From: Opitutia bacterium
Lineage (GTDB): Bacteria > Verrucomicrobiota > Verrucomicrobiia > Opitutales > Opitutaceae
Reading direction: 5' to 3'
NCBI GenBank assembly: GCA_016187925.1
Contig: JACPIS010000041.1
Span: 51,980-115,979 of the forward strand
DNA: 64,000 bases
In this document: positions 52,769 to 63,077 of the stretch, piece by piece
Numbering within the stretch: position 1 is the stretch's first letter
Layout of the letters: every line of letters begins with the position of its first letter
Program-made: the position numbers and the translations under genes
The notes under the pieces: generated by a model
Told to the model about the DNA's origin: nothing
What the model saw: the letters and a program-made list of their open reading frames with translations, nothing else
The model's database searches: none

Positions 52769-54388
52769 TCAACGCTTCGCGGCGCGGGCGAGTTCGCCGG
52801 CCTTGAGGTATTGGTGGCGGAACTGGTTGGCCAGCTCGTTGGCCAGCTTGATCTCGTCGACCTTGTTCTTGGAATTGAGCGCCTGCTTGATGCGCGTGCC
52901 CATCTGATCGTAGCTGACCATCGAAAGATCGCCCAATGCCGCGAGCGCCGCGGAGGGCTGGCCGGCCCGGATGATATCGCGCCACGCCGCGGCGAGTTCG
53001 GGATGCGTGTCGAGGCACATCACGCGGATGACGAAGGCCATCTCCCGAAAAATGCCGCCGGTCCATTCCGGCCGATAAACCAGTTGATCGTGTCCGTCGT
53101 CAAAAGGCTCCGCATCCGGATCGGAGCGTCGTGTCTTCCATTCCTCGTGAGTGTAGAAATCCCGGCGCACCGGCAGACGGCGCAGTGCGAACCGCTCCGG
53201 ACCGCCCGGTTCGCCGACCCGGAAATTCCAGAGCTTCTGCCCTTCCATCGACAGCGAGTATTCGATGAAAAGCTCCGCCGCCTCGCGGTGCGGCGCGCCG
53301 CGCAGCAACGCGATGGGATCGACCGAGCTGACGGCTCCGCCGGCGGGCGTGAGGAAATGCAGACGGACCGTGCCGCTGTGCCGTTGGGCTGCCTCGGCCT
53401 CGTAGCGACCGTAGAAATCGATGCACACGCCCACAGCGGAGTTGCCCTGCGACACGTCGATGGGCGGCTTCATCGAGCTGTCGGTGAAATAACGGGCGTT
53501 CGCCCCCATGAGCTGCAGCATGCGCAGGCCGTCGATCCAGCCTTCGCGCACCGCCCGCGCCTCCAGTTGCTTCGGCGGAACCCCCGGTGACGCCGCGCGC
53601 AACACGGCGAGCCGCTGCTGCATCTTCTGCTGGATCATGTTCTCGAACGCCTTGGCGATCGAGCTGCTCTTCGTCGGGTCGCACAGCGCCACTTCGCCGA
53701 TGAGCGCCGGGGCCGTCAGATCGTCCCAACGCCGGATCGCCGTCGGCAGACCGAGTCGCGCGAGCGAATCGTCGTTGGAGATGATGCCGTAGGAGCTGAG
53801 GACGTTGCCGAACCAGCGGCCCTGCTTGTCCCAATACGGTTCGCCCGCATACGTCTGCGGAATGACCGCGTCGGTGAACCACTCGGGATGCGTCTGGAGG
53901 ATGCGCGACTCGACGAGGCGTCCGGCCTGCGCCTGGCGGATGAAATCGAAGCTGCCGCCGCCGAAAAAAAGATCGATGCCGCAGCTCACATCCGAGGCGA
54001 GGAAGGCCTTGCGCGCTTCCTGCGCCGCGGGCGAGGCGTCCTTGGCGAGGCGGCCGTTGGCGAACGCCGCCTGCACGTCGATGCTCCACTCCCTGCCCAG
54101 TGCCTTGGTCCAGTGGTTCTGGAACGAGGAGACGTATTCCGACTCGAGGAAGCGCGCGATCTCGCTGGTGCCACCGATGACGCGCCAGTCCACCGCCACG
54201 GTGCGCCCGGTCCGCTGCTGATACCAGCGGCGGAAGCCCTGGGTGTATTCGTGGCGGATGGCCTCGTTGTGCGGGGTGATGATGACGAGCGTGTCATCCG
54301 CGTGCGCCAGCACCTGCCGCACGGGCCGGAGCAAGAACGGCAGCGCCACGACAGTGAGGAGGGCCAGGATGAGCAGCGCGCGTTTCAT
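52769..54388 (-). CDS. ABC transporter extracellular substrate-binding protein
   Basis: 539 residues from the ATG at 54388 (MKRALLILALLTVVALPFLL, signal or anchor). The body is a periplasmic-binding fold of the iron/polyamine/thiamine type: DTLVIITPHNEAIRHEYTQG near the start, DLFFGGGSFDFIRQAQAGRL, and EVALCDPTKSSSIAKAFENM. Longer than the usual 330-400. It follows the ATPase gene by 168 bp containing a REP-like repeat. The substrate is not determinable. No permease gene is adjacent. Confidence 0.85.
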   Translation of the reverse strand: MKRALLILALLTVVALPFLLRPVRQVLAHADDTLVIITPHNEAIRHEYTQGFRRWYQQRTGRTVAVDWRVIGGTSEIARFLESEYVSSFQNHWTKALGREWSIDVQAAFANGRLAKDASPAAQEARKAFLASDVSCGIDLFFGGGSFDFIRQAQAGRLVESRILQTHPEWFTDAVIPQTYAGEPYWDKQGRWFGNVLSSYGIISNDDSLARLGLPTAIRRWDDLTAPALIGEVALCDPTKSSSIAKAFENMIQQKMQQRLAVLRAASPGVPPKQLEARAVREGWIDGLRMLQLMGANARYFTDSSMKPPIDVSQGNSAVGVCIDFYGRYEAEAAQRHSGTVRLHFLTPAGGAVSSVDPIALLRGAPHREAAELFIEYSLSMEGQKLWNFRVGEPGGPERFALRRLPVRRDFYTHEEWKTRRSDPDAEPFDDGHDQLVYRPEWTGGIFREMAFVIRVMCLDTHPELAAAWRDIIRAGQPSAALAALGDLSMVSYDQMGTRIKQALNSKNKVDEIKLANELANQFRHQYLKAGELARAAKR

Positions 54389-54499
54389 AGGCTTCGAGCA
54401 TTCAGCCTGGGTCGCGTCCATGCAGTCGAAACTGCAGGGCGGGGTCGCCGCACCCCGCCGATCCCCGGGCATTCTACGCAACCGCCCCCACGGCTCGTC

Positions 54500-54528
54500 C
54501 GGAGGACTCGCCCTACCACCGACGATGC
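54500..54528. repeat. REP-like element between ABC genes
   Basis: ACGGCTCGTCCGGAGGACTC followed by GCCCTACC; the inner GTCCGGAGGAC is a hairpin. Same family as 9375-9410 and 59484-59511. Confidence 0.5.
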
Positions 54529-54556
54529 CGCGCTCGCTGTCGCAACCATAGCCGCC

Positions 54557-55630
54557 TTACGCCGTCAGCACGACCACATCCTCGGGCGCGACGGCGGCGT
54601 AGAGTTCGCCGCGCTGTGAGCTGTCGACGAAGCGCGGGTTGCGCTCGAAAATTTTCAGCTTCACGCCGTTGTGGGTGACGAAGTCGTATTGCGCCACCTC
54701 TCCGAGATAGATCGAGTCGCCGATGCGGCCGCGGACGAAGTTGCGTGGTTCGGCGTCGCGGTGCAGTTCCCAGCACTCAGGGCGGATCGACACGGTCACG
54801 GTCGCGCCGACGGCGGGGATATTGACCGGATCACCAAAGACGCCGTCGAACTTGCCGACCTCCGTCTCGACCGTGACGTAGTTGCCGACCATGCCGAGCA
54901 CCTTGCCGGTCAGAAAGTCGGTCTCACCGATGAAATTCGCCACGGTCTTGCGCGTCGGACGCTTGTAGACCTCGCGCGGCGTGCCGACCTGCAGGATGTA
55001 GCCGCTCTCGAGGATCGCCATGCGGTCGGCGATGGACAGCGCCTCCTTCTGGTCGTGCGTGACGTAGACCGTGGTCAGTTGGAATTCCTTGCAGACACGG
55101 CGGATCTCCGTGCGCATCTCGAGGCGCAGTTTGGCGTCGAGGTTGGAGAGCGGCTCGTCGAGCAAAAGGCAGCGCGGGCGAATGACGAGGGCGCGGGCCA
55201 GGGCGATGCGCTGTTGCTGGCCGCCGGAGAGCTGGTTGGGCCGGCGATCGGCGTATTGCTCCATGCGCACGGACGACAGCGCCTCGTCGACGCGCCGGCG
55301 CACCTCGGTCGCAGGCACCTTGCGCTCGTGCAGGCCGAAGGCGACGTTCTCCGCCACGGTCATGTGCGGCCAGAGCGCATAGCTCTGGAACATCATGCCG
55401 GTATTCCGCTTGTGCGGCTCGAGCTTGGTGACGTCCTCGTTGCCGAACAGGATCTGCCCCTCTTCGGGGATGTAGAAACCTGCGAGCGAGCGCAGGAGCG
55501 TGGTCTTGCCGCAGCCACTGGGACCGAGCAGGAAGAACAGCTCGCCGGGGTTGATCGTCAGGTCGAGCCCGTGCAGTGCCACCACATTGCCGAAACGTTT
55601 GGTCAGCTGCTTAACCTGAATGGAAATCAT
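54557..55630 (-). CDS. ABC transporter ATP-binding protein (Fbp/Pot-type)
   Basis: 357 residues. Walker A GPSGCGKT (36-43), Q-loop (FQSYALWPHM), signature LSGGQQQR (134-141), Walker B LLLDEPLSNLDA (Asp158/Glu159), His in VYVTHDQ. A C-terminal TOBE-like domain (about 240-355) is typical of iron, polyamine and thiamine importers. Operon with the substrate-binding protein downstream. The membrane subunit is absent from this window, so it must be encoded elsewhere or shared. Confidence 0.93.
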   Translation of the reverse strand: MISIQVKQLTKRFGNVVALHGLDLTINPGELFFLLGPSGCGKTTLLRSLAGFYIPEEGQILFGNEDVTKLEPHKRNTGMMFQSYALWPHMTVAENVAFGLHERKVPATEVRRRVDEALSSVRMEQYADRRPNQLSGGQQQRIALARALVIRPRCLLLDEPLSNLDAKLRLEMRTEIRRVCKEFQLTTVYVTHDQKEALSIADRMAILESGYILQVGTPREVYKRPTRKTVANFIGETDFLTGKVLGMVGNYVTVETEVGKFDGVFGDPVNIPAVGATVTVSIRPECWELHRDAEPRNFVRGRIGDSIYLGEVAQYDFVTHNGVKLKIFERNPRFVDSSQRGELYAAVAPEDVVVLTA

Positions 55631-55746
55631 GTGGGTGCGCGCGTGGCGGCAGGCAACCGGCCGCCCCAGGTGAAGTCAAAAAAATAAACCCCGGGCGGGC
55701 ACGTTGTAACAGTTGCCAAGCGGCGGGCTTTTTCACTTAAAGCCCC

Positions 55747-56316
55747 ATGGCCAAGAAAAAGTCGATCCCCGAGCTCAAGCACCTCGACCACGTCCTCGTC
55801 ACCGAGGCCGCCATCCGACGCCGCATCGAGGCGCTCGCGGAGAAGATCAACCGCGACTACCAGCGCCGCGACCTCACCGTCATCGCCGTGGTCAACGGCG
55901 CGCTCATTTTCACCGCCGACCTGCTCCGCCAGCTCCGCACGCCGCTGCGCCTCGATTGCGTCCGCGCGTCGAGTTACCACAGCGGCACCAAGTCCGTCGG
56001 CAAACCCGTGGTGATCGACAACCTGAAGCTCGACATCAAGGGCCGCCACGTTCTGCTCGTCGACGACATCCTCGACACCGGCAAGACCCTCGCCGCCGTA
56101 AAGGCGCTCCTGCTCAAGAAGCGCGCCCTCTCTGTGAAGACCTGCGTGCTCCTCGACAAGAAGGCCCGCCGCGTCGTCCCCTTCGAGGCCGAGTATGTGG
56201 GTTTCGACATCCCCAACGAGTTCGTCGTCGGCTACGGTCTGGATTTCGCCGAGGGTTACCGCAACCTGCCCTGCATCGGCGTCCTGAAGCCCAAGTATTA
56301 CGCCGGGAAGCTCTGA
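55747..56316 (+). CDS. hpt: Hypoxanthine phosphoribosyltransferase
   Basis: 189 residues. Purine salvage: transfers ribose-5-phosphate from PRPP to hypoxanthine/guanine. PRPP loop HVLLVDDILDTGKTLAAV (the two Asp and Thr intact), VNGALIFTADLLRQL near the N-terminus, and FEAEYVGFDIPNEFVVGYGL. Divergent from the ABC ATPase gene with 116 bp between. Confidence 0.95.
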   Translation: MAKKKSIPELKHLDHVLVTEAAIRRRIEALAEKINRDYQRRDLTVIAVVNGALIFTADLLRQLRTPLRLDCVRASSYHSGTKSVGKPVVIDNLKLDIKGRHVLLVDDILDTGKTLAAVKALLLKKRALSVKTCVLLDKKARRVVPFEAEYVGFDIPNEFVVGYGLDFAEGYRNLPCIGVLKPKYYAGKL

Positions 56317-56391
56317 GCCGGGAGATTTTCCCCGGCGAGGAAAATGCCTTGCACTCCGGAGGCGCGCGGTTTTTCTTGCCCGTCCACTCCC

Positions 56392-56482
56392 GGAGGGGTG
56401 GCCGAGTGGTCTAAGGCAGGTCTTTGCTAAAGACCCAGACCCCAAAAGGGTCTCGGAGGTTCGAATCCTCTCCCCTCCGCCA
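56392..56482 (+). tRNA. tRNA-Ser (anticodon GCT)
   Basis: Acceptor stem GGAGGGG / CCCCTCC pairs fully, with discriminator G and encoded CCA. Long variable arm typical of serine tRNA. Anticodon loop TTGCTAA gives GCT, reading AGC/AGU. T-loop GGTTCGAATCC is intact. Starts 76 nt after the hpt stop. Confidence 0.97.
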
Positions 56483-56960
56483 GTCTTCGCTCGCCGCCAG
56501 GCGATGACGAAGACTGTCGCACCGAAGCTCGGCCTGCCGAGCGCAGGCGGACTCGTTCGAAAGAACTACGACCCGGCAAGCCATCCTTCGCCCTCTGAGC
56601 TACAGATGGCACAGCCAGTTCTCCCAGTTGACGAGGGCCACGCCGGCATCCCGCTGTTTCGCGCGAAGGATGACTTGTTTGCCCGCGTGGAATTACGGGC
56701 CCAGTGATTCGACGTAGCCGAATTCATGTCGGCCGTGAGCCAGTGCATCACGGCCGCCGAAGCGGTCCACGACGCGATCAAGCCCTTCCTGGCGCAGCCT
56801 TGACCGGCGACGGGCGAACCGGCGTCTGCCGGCAGGGATGGCCCGACCGGCCTCCGGGCGCAGTTTGTGATTTTTCGGCCAAGCTCACCTTGACACCGCG
56901 GGCGTCTGTGTGCCCCCTGTTGTCAACCGGAGTCCAAGTCATAAGACACGGTTTCCCTGC
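56483..56960. other. Gap with possible degraded coding sequence
   Basis: 478 bp without a convincing gene. A short reading frame in 56712-56803 reads FDVAEFMSAVSQCITAAEAV and ends KPFLAQP; it looks like the C-terminal end of a decayed gene, since the frame is closed upstream by a stop. TTGACA (56890) and TTGTCAA (about 56921) form an inverted pair near the next gene and may belong to its promoter. Otherwise nothing seen. Confidence 0.3.
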
Positions 56961-58316
<1,356 letters not shown>

Positions 58317-58324
58317 TCACCTCC

Positions 58325-59464
58325 ATGGGATTCCAAACAGATGCCATTCACGCCGGCCAGCAGCCGGACCCGACGACCGGCGCGGTCATGATGCCGATCT
58401 ACCAGACCTCCACCTACGCACAGGAGGAACTGGGCAAGAACAAGGGCTACGACTACGGCCGCACCATCAACCCGACCCGCGTCGCCCTCGAGCGCAACAT
58501 CGCGACCCTCGAAAACGGCAAGCACGGCCTCGCCTTCGCCAGTGGCCTCGCCGCCACCACCGCCGTCTCGATGCTCCTCAGCGCCGGCGACCACGTCATC
58601 GTGACCAACAACGTCTACGGCGGCACGTTCCGCTACTTCGACAAGGTCATGAAGCGCTACGGCCTCACCTTCTCGTGGGTCGACACCTCCAACGCCGACA
58701 ACATCCGCGCCGCCCTCAGGCCGGCCACGAAGATGATCTTCGTCGAGACGCCCACCAACCCGATGCTCAACCTCACCGACCTCCGCGCCGTCGCCGAGAT
58801 CGGCAAGCAGCATGGCGTCATCACGGTCTGCGACAATACGTTCATGAGCCCGTATTTTCAGCGGCCGCTCGAGCACGGCATCGACCTCGTGATGCACAGC
58901 ACCACGAAATACATCAACGGCCACAGCGACGTCATCGGCGGCATCGTCGTTACCCGCTCCGACGACCTGCATACCAAGCTCCGCTTCCTGCAGAACGCCG
59001 TCGGCGGCGTGCCCGGCCCGATGGACTGCTTCTTCATCCTCCGCGCCACCAAGACGCTCGCCCTCCGCATGCGCCAGCACGAGGCCGGCGCGCGCGAAGT
59101 CGCCGCGTTTCTCTCCAAACATCCCAAGGTCAAGAAAGTCTATTATCCCGGCCTGCCCTCGCACCCGCACCATGAGCTCGCCAAACGCCAGATGTCCGGC
59201 TTCGGCGGCATGGTCTCCGCCGAACTCGGCTCGCTCGAAGGCGCGAAGCGCTTCGCCCGCAGCGTGAAACTCTTCGCCCTCGCCGAGAGCCTCGGCGGTG
59301 TCGAGAGCCTCCTCTGCCATCCCGTCAGCATGACGCACGGCTCCGTGCCTGCCGAAGAGCGCCTCAAGTTCGGCCTCACCGACGGCCTCGTCCGCTTCTC
59401 CGTCGGCTGCGAAGACACCGAGGACATCATCGCCGACATCAAGCAGGCCCTCGACCAAGTCTGA
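58325..59464 (+). CDS. Cystathionine gamma-lyase/synthase-family PLP enzyme
   Basis: 379 residues from the ATG at 58325. Cys/Met metabolism PLP family, fold type I. PLP lysine Lys195 in VMHSTTKYINGHSDVIGG, Tyr contact in YDYGRTINPTR, ETPTNPMLNLTDL, and VCDNTFMSPYFQRPL. Beside cystathionine beta-synthase, gamma-lyase (to cysteine) is the likelier function, but gamma-synthase cannot be excluded by sequence reading. One operon with 56961. Confidence 0.92.
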   Translation: MGFQTDAIHAGQQPDPTTGAVMMPIYQTSTYAQEELGKNKGYDYGRTINPTRVALERNIATLENGKHGLAFASGLAATTAVSMLLSAGDHVIVTNNVYGGTFRYFDKVMKRYGLTFSWVDTSNADNIRAALRPATKMIFVETPTNPMLNLTDLRAVAEIGKQHGVITVCDNTFMSPYFQRPLEHGIDLVMHSTTKYINGHSDVIGGIVVTRSDDLHTKLRFLQNAVGGVPGPMDCFFILRATKTLALRMRQHEAGAREVAAFLSKHPKVKKVYYPGLPSHPHHELAKRQMSGFGGMVSAELGSLEGAKRFARSVKLFALAESLGGVESLLCHPVSMTHGSVPAEERLKFGLTDGLVRFSVGCEDTEDIIADIKQALDQV

Positions 59465-59483
59465 GCCGGGAAGTTGGCCTCAA

Positions 59484-59511
59484 GGTAGGGCGAACCCTCC
59501 GGGTGAGCCGT
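59484..59511. repeat. REP-like element, inverted copy
   Basis: GGTAGGGCGAACCCTCCGGG followed by TGAGCCGT, the reverse complement of the ACGGCTC...CGCCCTACC family seen at 9375 and 54500. Lies right after the PLP gene in a 216-bp gap with no other recognisable feature. Confidence 0.5.
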
Positions 59512-59680
59512 CGAGCGTCAGCACAAACTCAAATCGCGGCTCGGCGGGACGCATCACCCCACCCGCGAACACCGGGTTCGCGCCTGGGAATCCGGTGTTG
59601 AATGTGCGCACCTTCTGCGACTTCCTTTCGTCGGCGGGCCAAGTCAGCGTAGGCTTTCTACGCGATTCACAAAAAATCAG

Positions 59681-60106
59681 ATGAAGAAAATCTTCCTCTT
59701 TGGAGCAATGCTCTCGATGTTGCTTGGTCGGTTGAACGCCGAGGACCGATTGATCGTCCGAGCCGGGGCGTATGCCGAGGAAACCATGGCGGTCTCCCTC
59801 GTCATCGAAGATGCCGGACCGAATCAGATCAGGTTTACCATCGCCTACCGGCCAACGCCGCAGACCGAGCGCGTCAGTCACTCGGTTAGCACCCAAGAGA
59901 CACACGGGGTCGGTCTACCGCTCGCCGCAAAATCCGGTCGTTGGGCGTTCTGCATGGAAAAACCGAACATGGTATGGTTCTACGACGGAATGCAGCGGCT
60001 TACGCTATGGACGGTCAATAGCGAGCGCGGGCTGGCGCGGGTTGACGCGACAGTTGATAAGTCGTCCAGTGGACCATTGGTCCTCCGGACATGGATCCGA
60101 CAGTGA
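59681..60106 (+). CDS. Exported hypothetical protein
   Basis: 141 residues. Signal peptide MKKIFLFGAMLSMLLGRLNA, then a small soluble domain without a recognised family (RLIVRAGAYAEETMAVSLVI; WAFCMEKPNMVWFYDG). Lower GC than neighbours, which could mean recent acquisition. The YCII gene follows 14 bp later. Confidence 0.65.
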   Translation: MKKIFLFGAMLSMLLGRLNAEDRLIVRAGAYAEETMAVSLVIEDAGPNQIRFTIAYRPTPQTERVSHSVSTQETHGVGLPLAAKSGRWAFCMEKPNMVWFYDGMQRLTLWTVNSERGLARVDATVDKSSSGPLVLRTWIRQ

Positions 60107-60120
60107 CTGGAAAACACTCT

Positions 60121-60489
60121 ATGAAATATCTCTGCGTGGGTTACTTTGAGCCGGCAAAAATGGATGCGCTTTCCAAAGCGCAGGTCGACGCGGTCATGAG
60201 CAAGTGTCCGCATCACATGGAAGAACTCCACCAGACCGGGCAGCTTCTCACGGTGGCCGGTGTCGACGTGGAGGCCAGGTACCTGCGACGTGCGTACGGG
60301 CAGGTGCAAATCTCCGACCGACCCGGCAAAGAAAGCCAGGAGATGATCGGTTGCGTGTATATCATCGAAGCGCGCGACATGGCGGACGCGATCCGGGTCG
60401 CCTCCCTGCATCCGACCACGCAGGTCGAGGCCGCCGAGCAGCTGGGCTGGCGCACCGAAATCCGCCCCATCCACACTTTCGAGCGCTAG
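60121..60489 (+). CDS. YCII-related (DGPF) domain protein
   Basis: 122 residues from the ATG at 60121. Starts KYLCVGYFEPAKMDALSKAQ, a YCII-like strand-helix pattern, with SQEMIGCVYIIEARDMADAI in the second half. A small ferredoxin-like fold; catalytic role unclear. Fourteen bp after the exported hypothetical and convergent with the HAD gene. Confidence 0.82.
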   Translation: MKYLCVGYFEPAKMDALSKAQVDAVMSKCPHHMEELHQTGQLLTVAGVDVEARYLRRAYGQVQISDRPGKESQEMIGCVYIIEARDMADAIRVASLHPTTQVEAAEQLGWRTEIRPIHTFER

Positions 60490-60494
60490 AGCGA

Positions 60495-61160
60495 TCAGGC
60501 TTTGGTTATTCTGGCCACTGCGCCGGGGAGTTCGGCGACGGAGGTGATGCGGAGAGTCGCGGCGGCGGGATTTTCGCCGGTGTTGTCGCGGTCGATCCAG
60601 ATGCGGCGGATGCCGAGCTGCTTGGCGGGGCCGATGTCGTGGTAGAAACTGCACGCGGCGTGGATCCATTGGCCGAACTCCACCCCGCTGACACGGCGGA
60701 AATAGTGAAAATGAGCGAGCGAGGGCTTGTAGTCCTTCACTTGCTCGGCGGTGACGACGAGATCGAAGGGTTGCTTGAAGGCGCGGTGCGTCTGCGCGAA
60801 GAGATCGAGGTCGCAGTTGGTCAGCACGGCTAGCTTCCAGCCCGCGGCGCGGAGTTCGGCCAGGGCGGGCTCGACGTCGGCGAAGACGGATTGCGTGCCC
60901 CAGCGTTCCGGGAGGGATTCCTTCTGGGCGTCGGTCAGCGGCAGGTCGATCTTCGCCGCGGCGCGGGCGACGCCTTGCCGGAGGACGTCGCGGTAAAGCC
61001 GGTGCGGCGTCTCGATCTCGAGCGGACGCTCGAACTGGTGGTAGGCTTTGACGAGCTCGGCCGTGCGGCTGCCCGCGACCGGGCGCAGGATGTCGGCAAA
61101 GCCCCGGTGCCAGTCAACGAGCGTGCCGAAGCAATCGAAGGTGATCCATTTGTTGCTCAT
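60495..61160 (-). CDS. HAD-superfamily hydrolase, haloacid dehalogenase type II
   Basis: 221 residues. HAD motif I ITFDCFGTLVDW (nucleophile Asp), motif II LAVLTNCDLDLF, Lys in KDYKPSLAHF and motif III near FYHDIGPAKQLGIRR with IDRDNTG. The type II (2-haloacid dehalogenase-like) subfamily fits the spacing; the natural substrate is not known. Its start overlaps the amidohydrolase stop by 4 bp (ATGA), so the two are co-translated. Confidence 0.88.
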   Translation of the reverse strand: MSNKWITFDCFGTLVDWHRGFADILRPVAGSRTAELVKAYHQFERPLEIETPHRLYRDVLRQGVARAAAKIDLPLTDAQKESLPERWGTQSVFADVEPALAELRAAGWKLAVLTNCDLDLFAQTHRAFKQPFDLVVTAEQVKDYKPSLAHFHYFRRVSGVEFGQWIHAACSFYHDIGPAKQLGIRRIWIDRDNTGENPAAATLRITSVAELPGAVARITKA

Positions 61161-62374
61161 GGCTGTTTGTAGAGCACGCCGCCCTTCATCACGAGTTTCA
61201 CGTGCCAAACGGCGCTGATGTCCTTGGTCGGGTCGCCTTCGACGGCGATGAGATCGGCGAGCAAGCCGGGCGCGACGCGGCCGATCTTGTCCGCAAGATG
61301 CAGCAGGCGCGCGTCGACTGACGTCGCAGCCTTGAGGGCGTCGACGGGGGCCATGCCCCACTTGACCATCTGTTCGAGCTCGAGGGCGTTGGTGCCGTGG
61401 GCGAAGACGCCGACATCGCTGCCGCTGCCGATGGTGACACCGGCGGCGAGCGCGGCCTGGAAAGCCTCCTTGGCGCCGGGGCGGGCGCCCGTGGCGGCGA
61501 GCGTGGGCACGAGCGCGACGTTGTGCTCCTTCATCAGTTGAAAAACCTCGGGCGTGCCGTTGCTGCCGTGTTCGATGGTCTCGACGCCGGCAAGCACGGC
61601 GCGGCGCATGCCCTCGGGCGTGGTGGCGTGGGCGGCGACCGGGCGGCCGCTGCTGCGCGCGGTGTCGACGATGAGCTTCAGTTCCTCGAGGGAAAACGTG
61701 GGCGCGGGCTGGCCGGCGGAGCTCCAGCGATAGTCGGCGTAAACCTTGATCCAATCGGCCCCGTGGCCGATCTGGTTGCGCACTTCCTTGATGAGTGCAT
61801 CGACGCCATCGGCCTCGGCCGCGCCCTGCGGCACGGTCCACTCGGTCGAGTAGCCCTTGGGCGCGTAGCTGCCGGTGGCGACGATGGCCTTGGTGACCAC
61901 GATCATGCGTGGCCCGGGAATGATCCCCTGCTCCACCGCCTGTTTGAGTCCGACGTCCGCCCAACCGGCGCCCTCGGTGCCAAGGTCGCGAAGGGTGGTG
62001 AAACCGGCGAGCAAGGTGGCGCGCAGGTGGTTGGTCGCGCGGGCGACGCGGAGCGCCTCGGATTCGTGGGCGACCTGATCGTTCCACGGCGTCTCGTTGT
62101 AAGGGTGCAGCAGCACGTGCGAATGCGCCTCGATGAGACCGGGAAGCAGCGTCATGCCCGGCAGCTCGATGACGCGCGAATCGACGGAGCGCACGAGCTT
62201 ATGCAGCGGACCGACCTGCTCGATCTTGTCGCCACGCACGACGACGGCCCAGTCCTGGTGCAGCACTTCGCCGTCGAAGACCGCGGCAGGGTTGAGAATG
62301 AAGGAAGGAATATCAGCCGGCGGCGCAGCGAAGGCCGTCGACGCGATCAAGGCCAGGAGGGGGAAGAAGCGCAT
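61157..62374 (-). CDS. Secreted amidohydrolase
   Basis: 405 residues from the ATG at 62374, which gives signal peptide MRFFPLLALIASTAFAAP. Metal-dependent TIM-barrel hydrolase: LLPGLIEAHSHVLLH (metal His pair), ADWIKVYADYRWSS with Lys, VAAHATTPEGMRRAV, IEHGSNG, and GSGSDVGVFAHGTN (Asp). Resembles imidazolonepropionase/prolidase-like (Xaa-Pro) amidohydrolases; substrate unknown. Coupled to the HAD gene. REP-like and terminator sequences lie upstream. Confidence 0.9.
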   Translation of the reverse strand: MRFFPLLALIASTAFAAPPADIPSFILNPAAVFDGEVLHQDWAVVVRGDKIEQVGPLHKLVRSVDSRVIELPGMTLLPGLIEAHSHVLLHPYNETPWNDQVAHESEALRVARATNHLRATLLAGFTTLRDLGTEGAGWADVGLKQAVEQGIIPGPRMIVVTKAIVATGSYAPKGYSTEWTVPQGAAEADGVDALIKEVRNQIGHGADWIKVYADYRWSSAGQPAPTFSLEELKLIVDTARSSGRPVAAHATTPEGMRRAVLAGVETIEHGSNGTPEVFQLMKEHNVALVPTLAATGARPGAKEAFQAALAAGVTIGSGSDVGVFAHGTNALELEQMVKWGMAPVDALKAATSVDARLLHLADKIGRVAPGLLADLIAVEGDPTKDISAVWHVKLVMKGGVLYKQP

Positions 62375-62405
62375 AGGGGCATTCTCAGCAGGGATTCGAC
62401 AGAGG

Positions 62406-62436
62406 AAACAAAAAAGCCGCGCGGGTGAGGCGCGGC
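62406..62436 (-). terminator. Intrinsic terminator after the cupin gene
   Basis: On the minus strand, the GCCGCGC / GCGCGGC stem is followed by TTTTTTGTTT (positions 62415 down to 62406). It lies 51 bp after the cupin stop and before the amidohydrolase start. Confidence 0.8.
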
Positions 62437-62465
62437 ATTTTCGACGAGAAAGGCGGCGGCTCACC

Positions 62466-62483
62466 GGGACGGCTCGCCCTACC
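62466..62483. repeat. Short REP-like copy
   Basis: GACGGCTCGCCCTACC, a shortened member of the family at 9375, 54500 and 59484, just downstream of the cupin stop. Confidence 0.4.
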
Positions 62484-62486
62484 TGT

Positions 62487-62849
62487 TCAGGCGTCGCGAT
62501 GAACGGTCGACGGCGAGAAGGCGGGCAGGCAGACGGCGATGTATTCGGCGCCGTCCGGATGCGGCGAGCCGTACTGCACCCACTCGCCCTTGGGCGTGTG
62601 GACGGCTTGGCCGGCCTTGACAGTGATGGTTTCCAGCTTGGTCTTCACCTGCAGCTCGCCGCGGAGGACGACGGTGTATTCGTCGAACTCGGGTGTCTGG
62701 CCCGGCTCGACCCAGCCGCCGGGGCTGCGCATGCGCGCGATGCTGGCGGCAGCGGTGCCGCTGTTCACGCGGCCGAAGAATTCCTCGATGAGCTTGGGCT
62801 TGTTGCCGGCGGCTTCGATGACGGTGGGCTGGGGGATGAATTTGGCCAT
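62487..62849 (-). CDS. Cupin-domain protein
   Basis: 120 residues. A single cupin barrel: WVEPGQTPEFDEYTVVLRGE (motif 1, Glu/Asp rather than the usual His pair) and VKAGQAVHTPKGEWVQYG (motif 2 with His). The loss of motif-1 histidines makes metal catalysis uncertain; binding or sugar/ectoine-type lyase roles are possible. Monocistronic, with terminators on both sides. Confidence 0.85.
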   Translation of the reverse strand: MAKFIPQPTVIEAAGNKPKLIEEFFGRVNSGTAAASIARMRSPGGWVEPGQTPEFDEYTVVLRGELQVKTKLETITVKAGQAVHTPKGEWVQYGSPHPDGAEYIAVCLPAFSPSTVHRDA

Positions 62850-62927
62850 GGATGTTCAGGGTTCGGAGTTTAAACGTGGAGGGCACGTCTCCTGATGTGC
62901 TGCGGCCCAGCGGGAGCTGGACCCTCC

Positions 62928-62962
62928 AAAAGAAAACGCCGCTGACTTATGGGCCAGCGGCG
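62928..62962 (-). terminator. Intrinsic terminator after ahcY
   Basis: ACGCCGCTG / CAGCGGCGT stem (9 bp); on the minus strand it is followed by TTTTCTTTT. It is the first hairpin with a T-run downstream of ahcY. Confidence 0.75.
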
Positions 62963-63000
62963 TGAAGAGAAAGAACTTGGGTCCGCCTACGCGGGGTGCA

Positions 63001-63022
63001 GGGCGCTTGAGGGCAAGCGCCC
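63001..63022. repeat. REP-like hairpin ending CCCCTACC
   Basis: GGGCGCTTG / CAAGCGCCC stem with loop AGGG, followed by CTACC, similar in ending to the element at 9311-9360. Confidence 0.4.
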
Positions 63023-63047
63023 CTACCCGGCCGAGGCGGAGATGGCA

Positions 63048-63071
63048 GGGGCCGTTGTCCACAACGGCCCC
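63048..63071. other. Strong hairpin just after ahcY
   Basis: GGGGCCGTTG / CAACGGCCCC, a perfect 10-bp stem with loop TCCA, 6 bp after the ahcY stop. No T-run follows on the minus strand, so it may stabilise the mRNA while the terminator at 62928 ends it. Confidence 0.6.
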
Positions 63072-63077
63072 GTTTCA

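Noticed and set aside
56504..56707. A 67-codon frame after tRNA-Ser
   Set aside because: It begins within the tRNA-flanking sequence and has no motif, signal or ribosome site.
56880..56960. SAM-type riboswitch before the transsulfuration genes
   Set aside because: Too short and no matching conserved helices; only a TTGACA/TTGTCAA inverted pair is seen.
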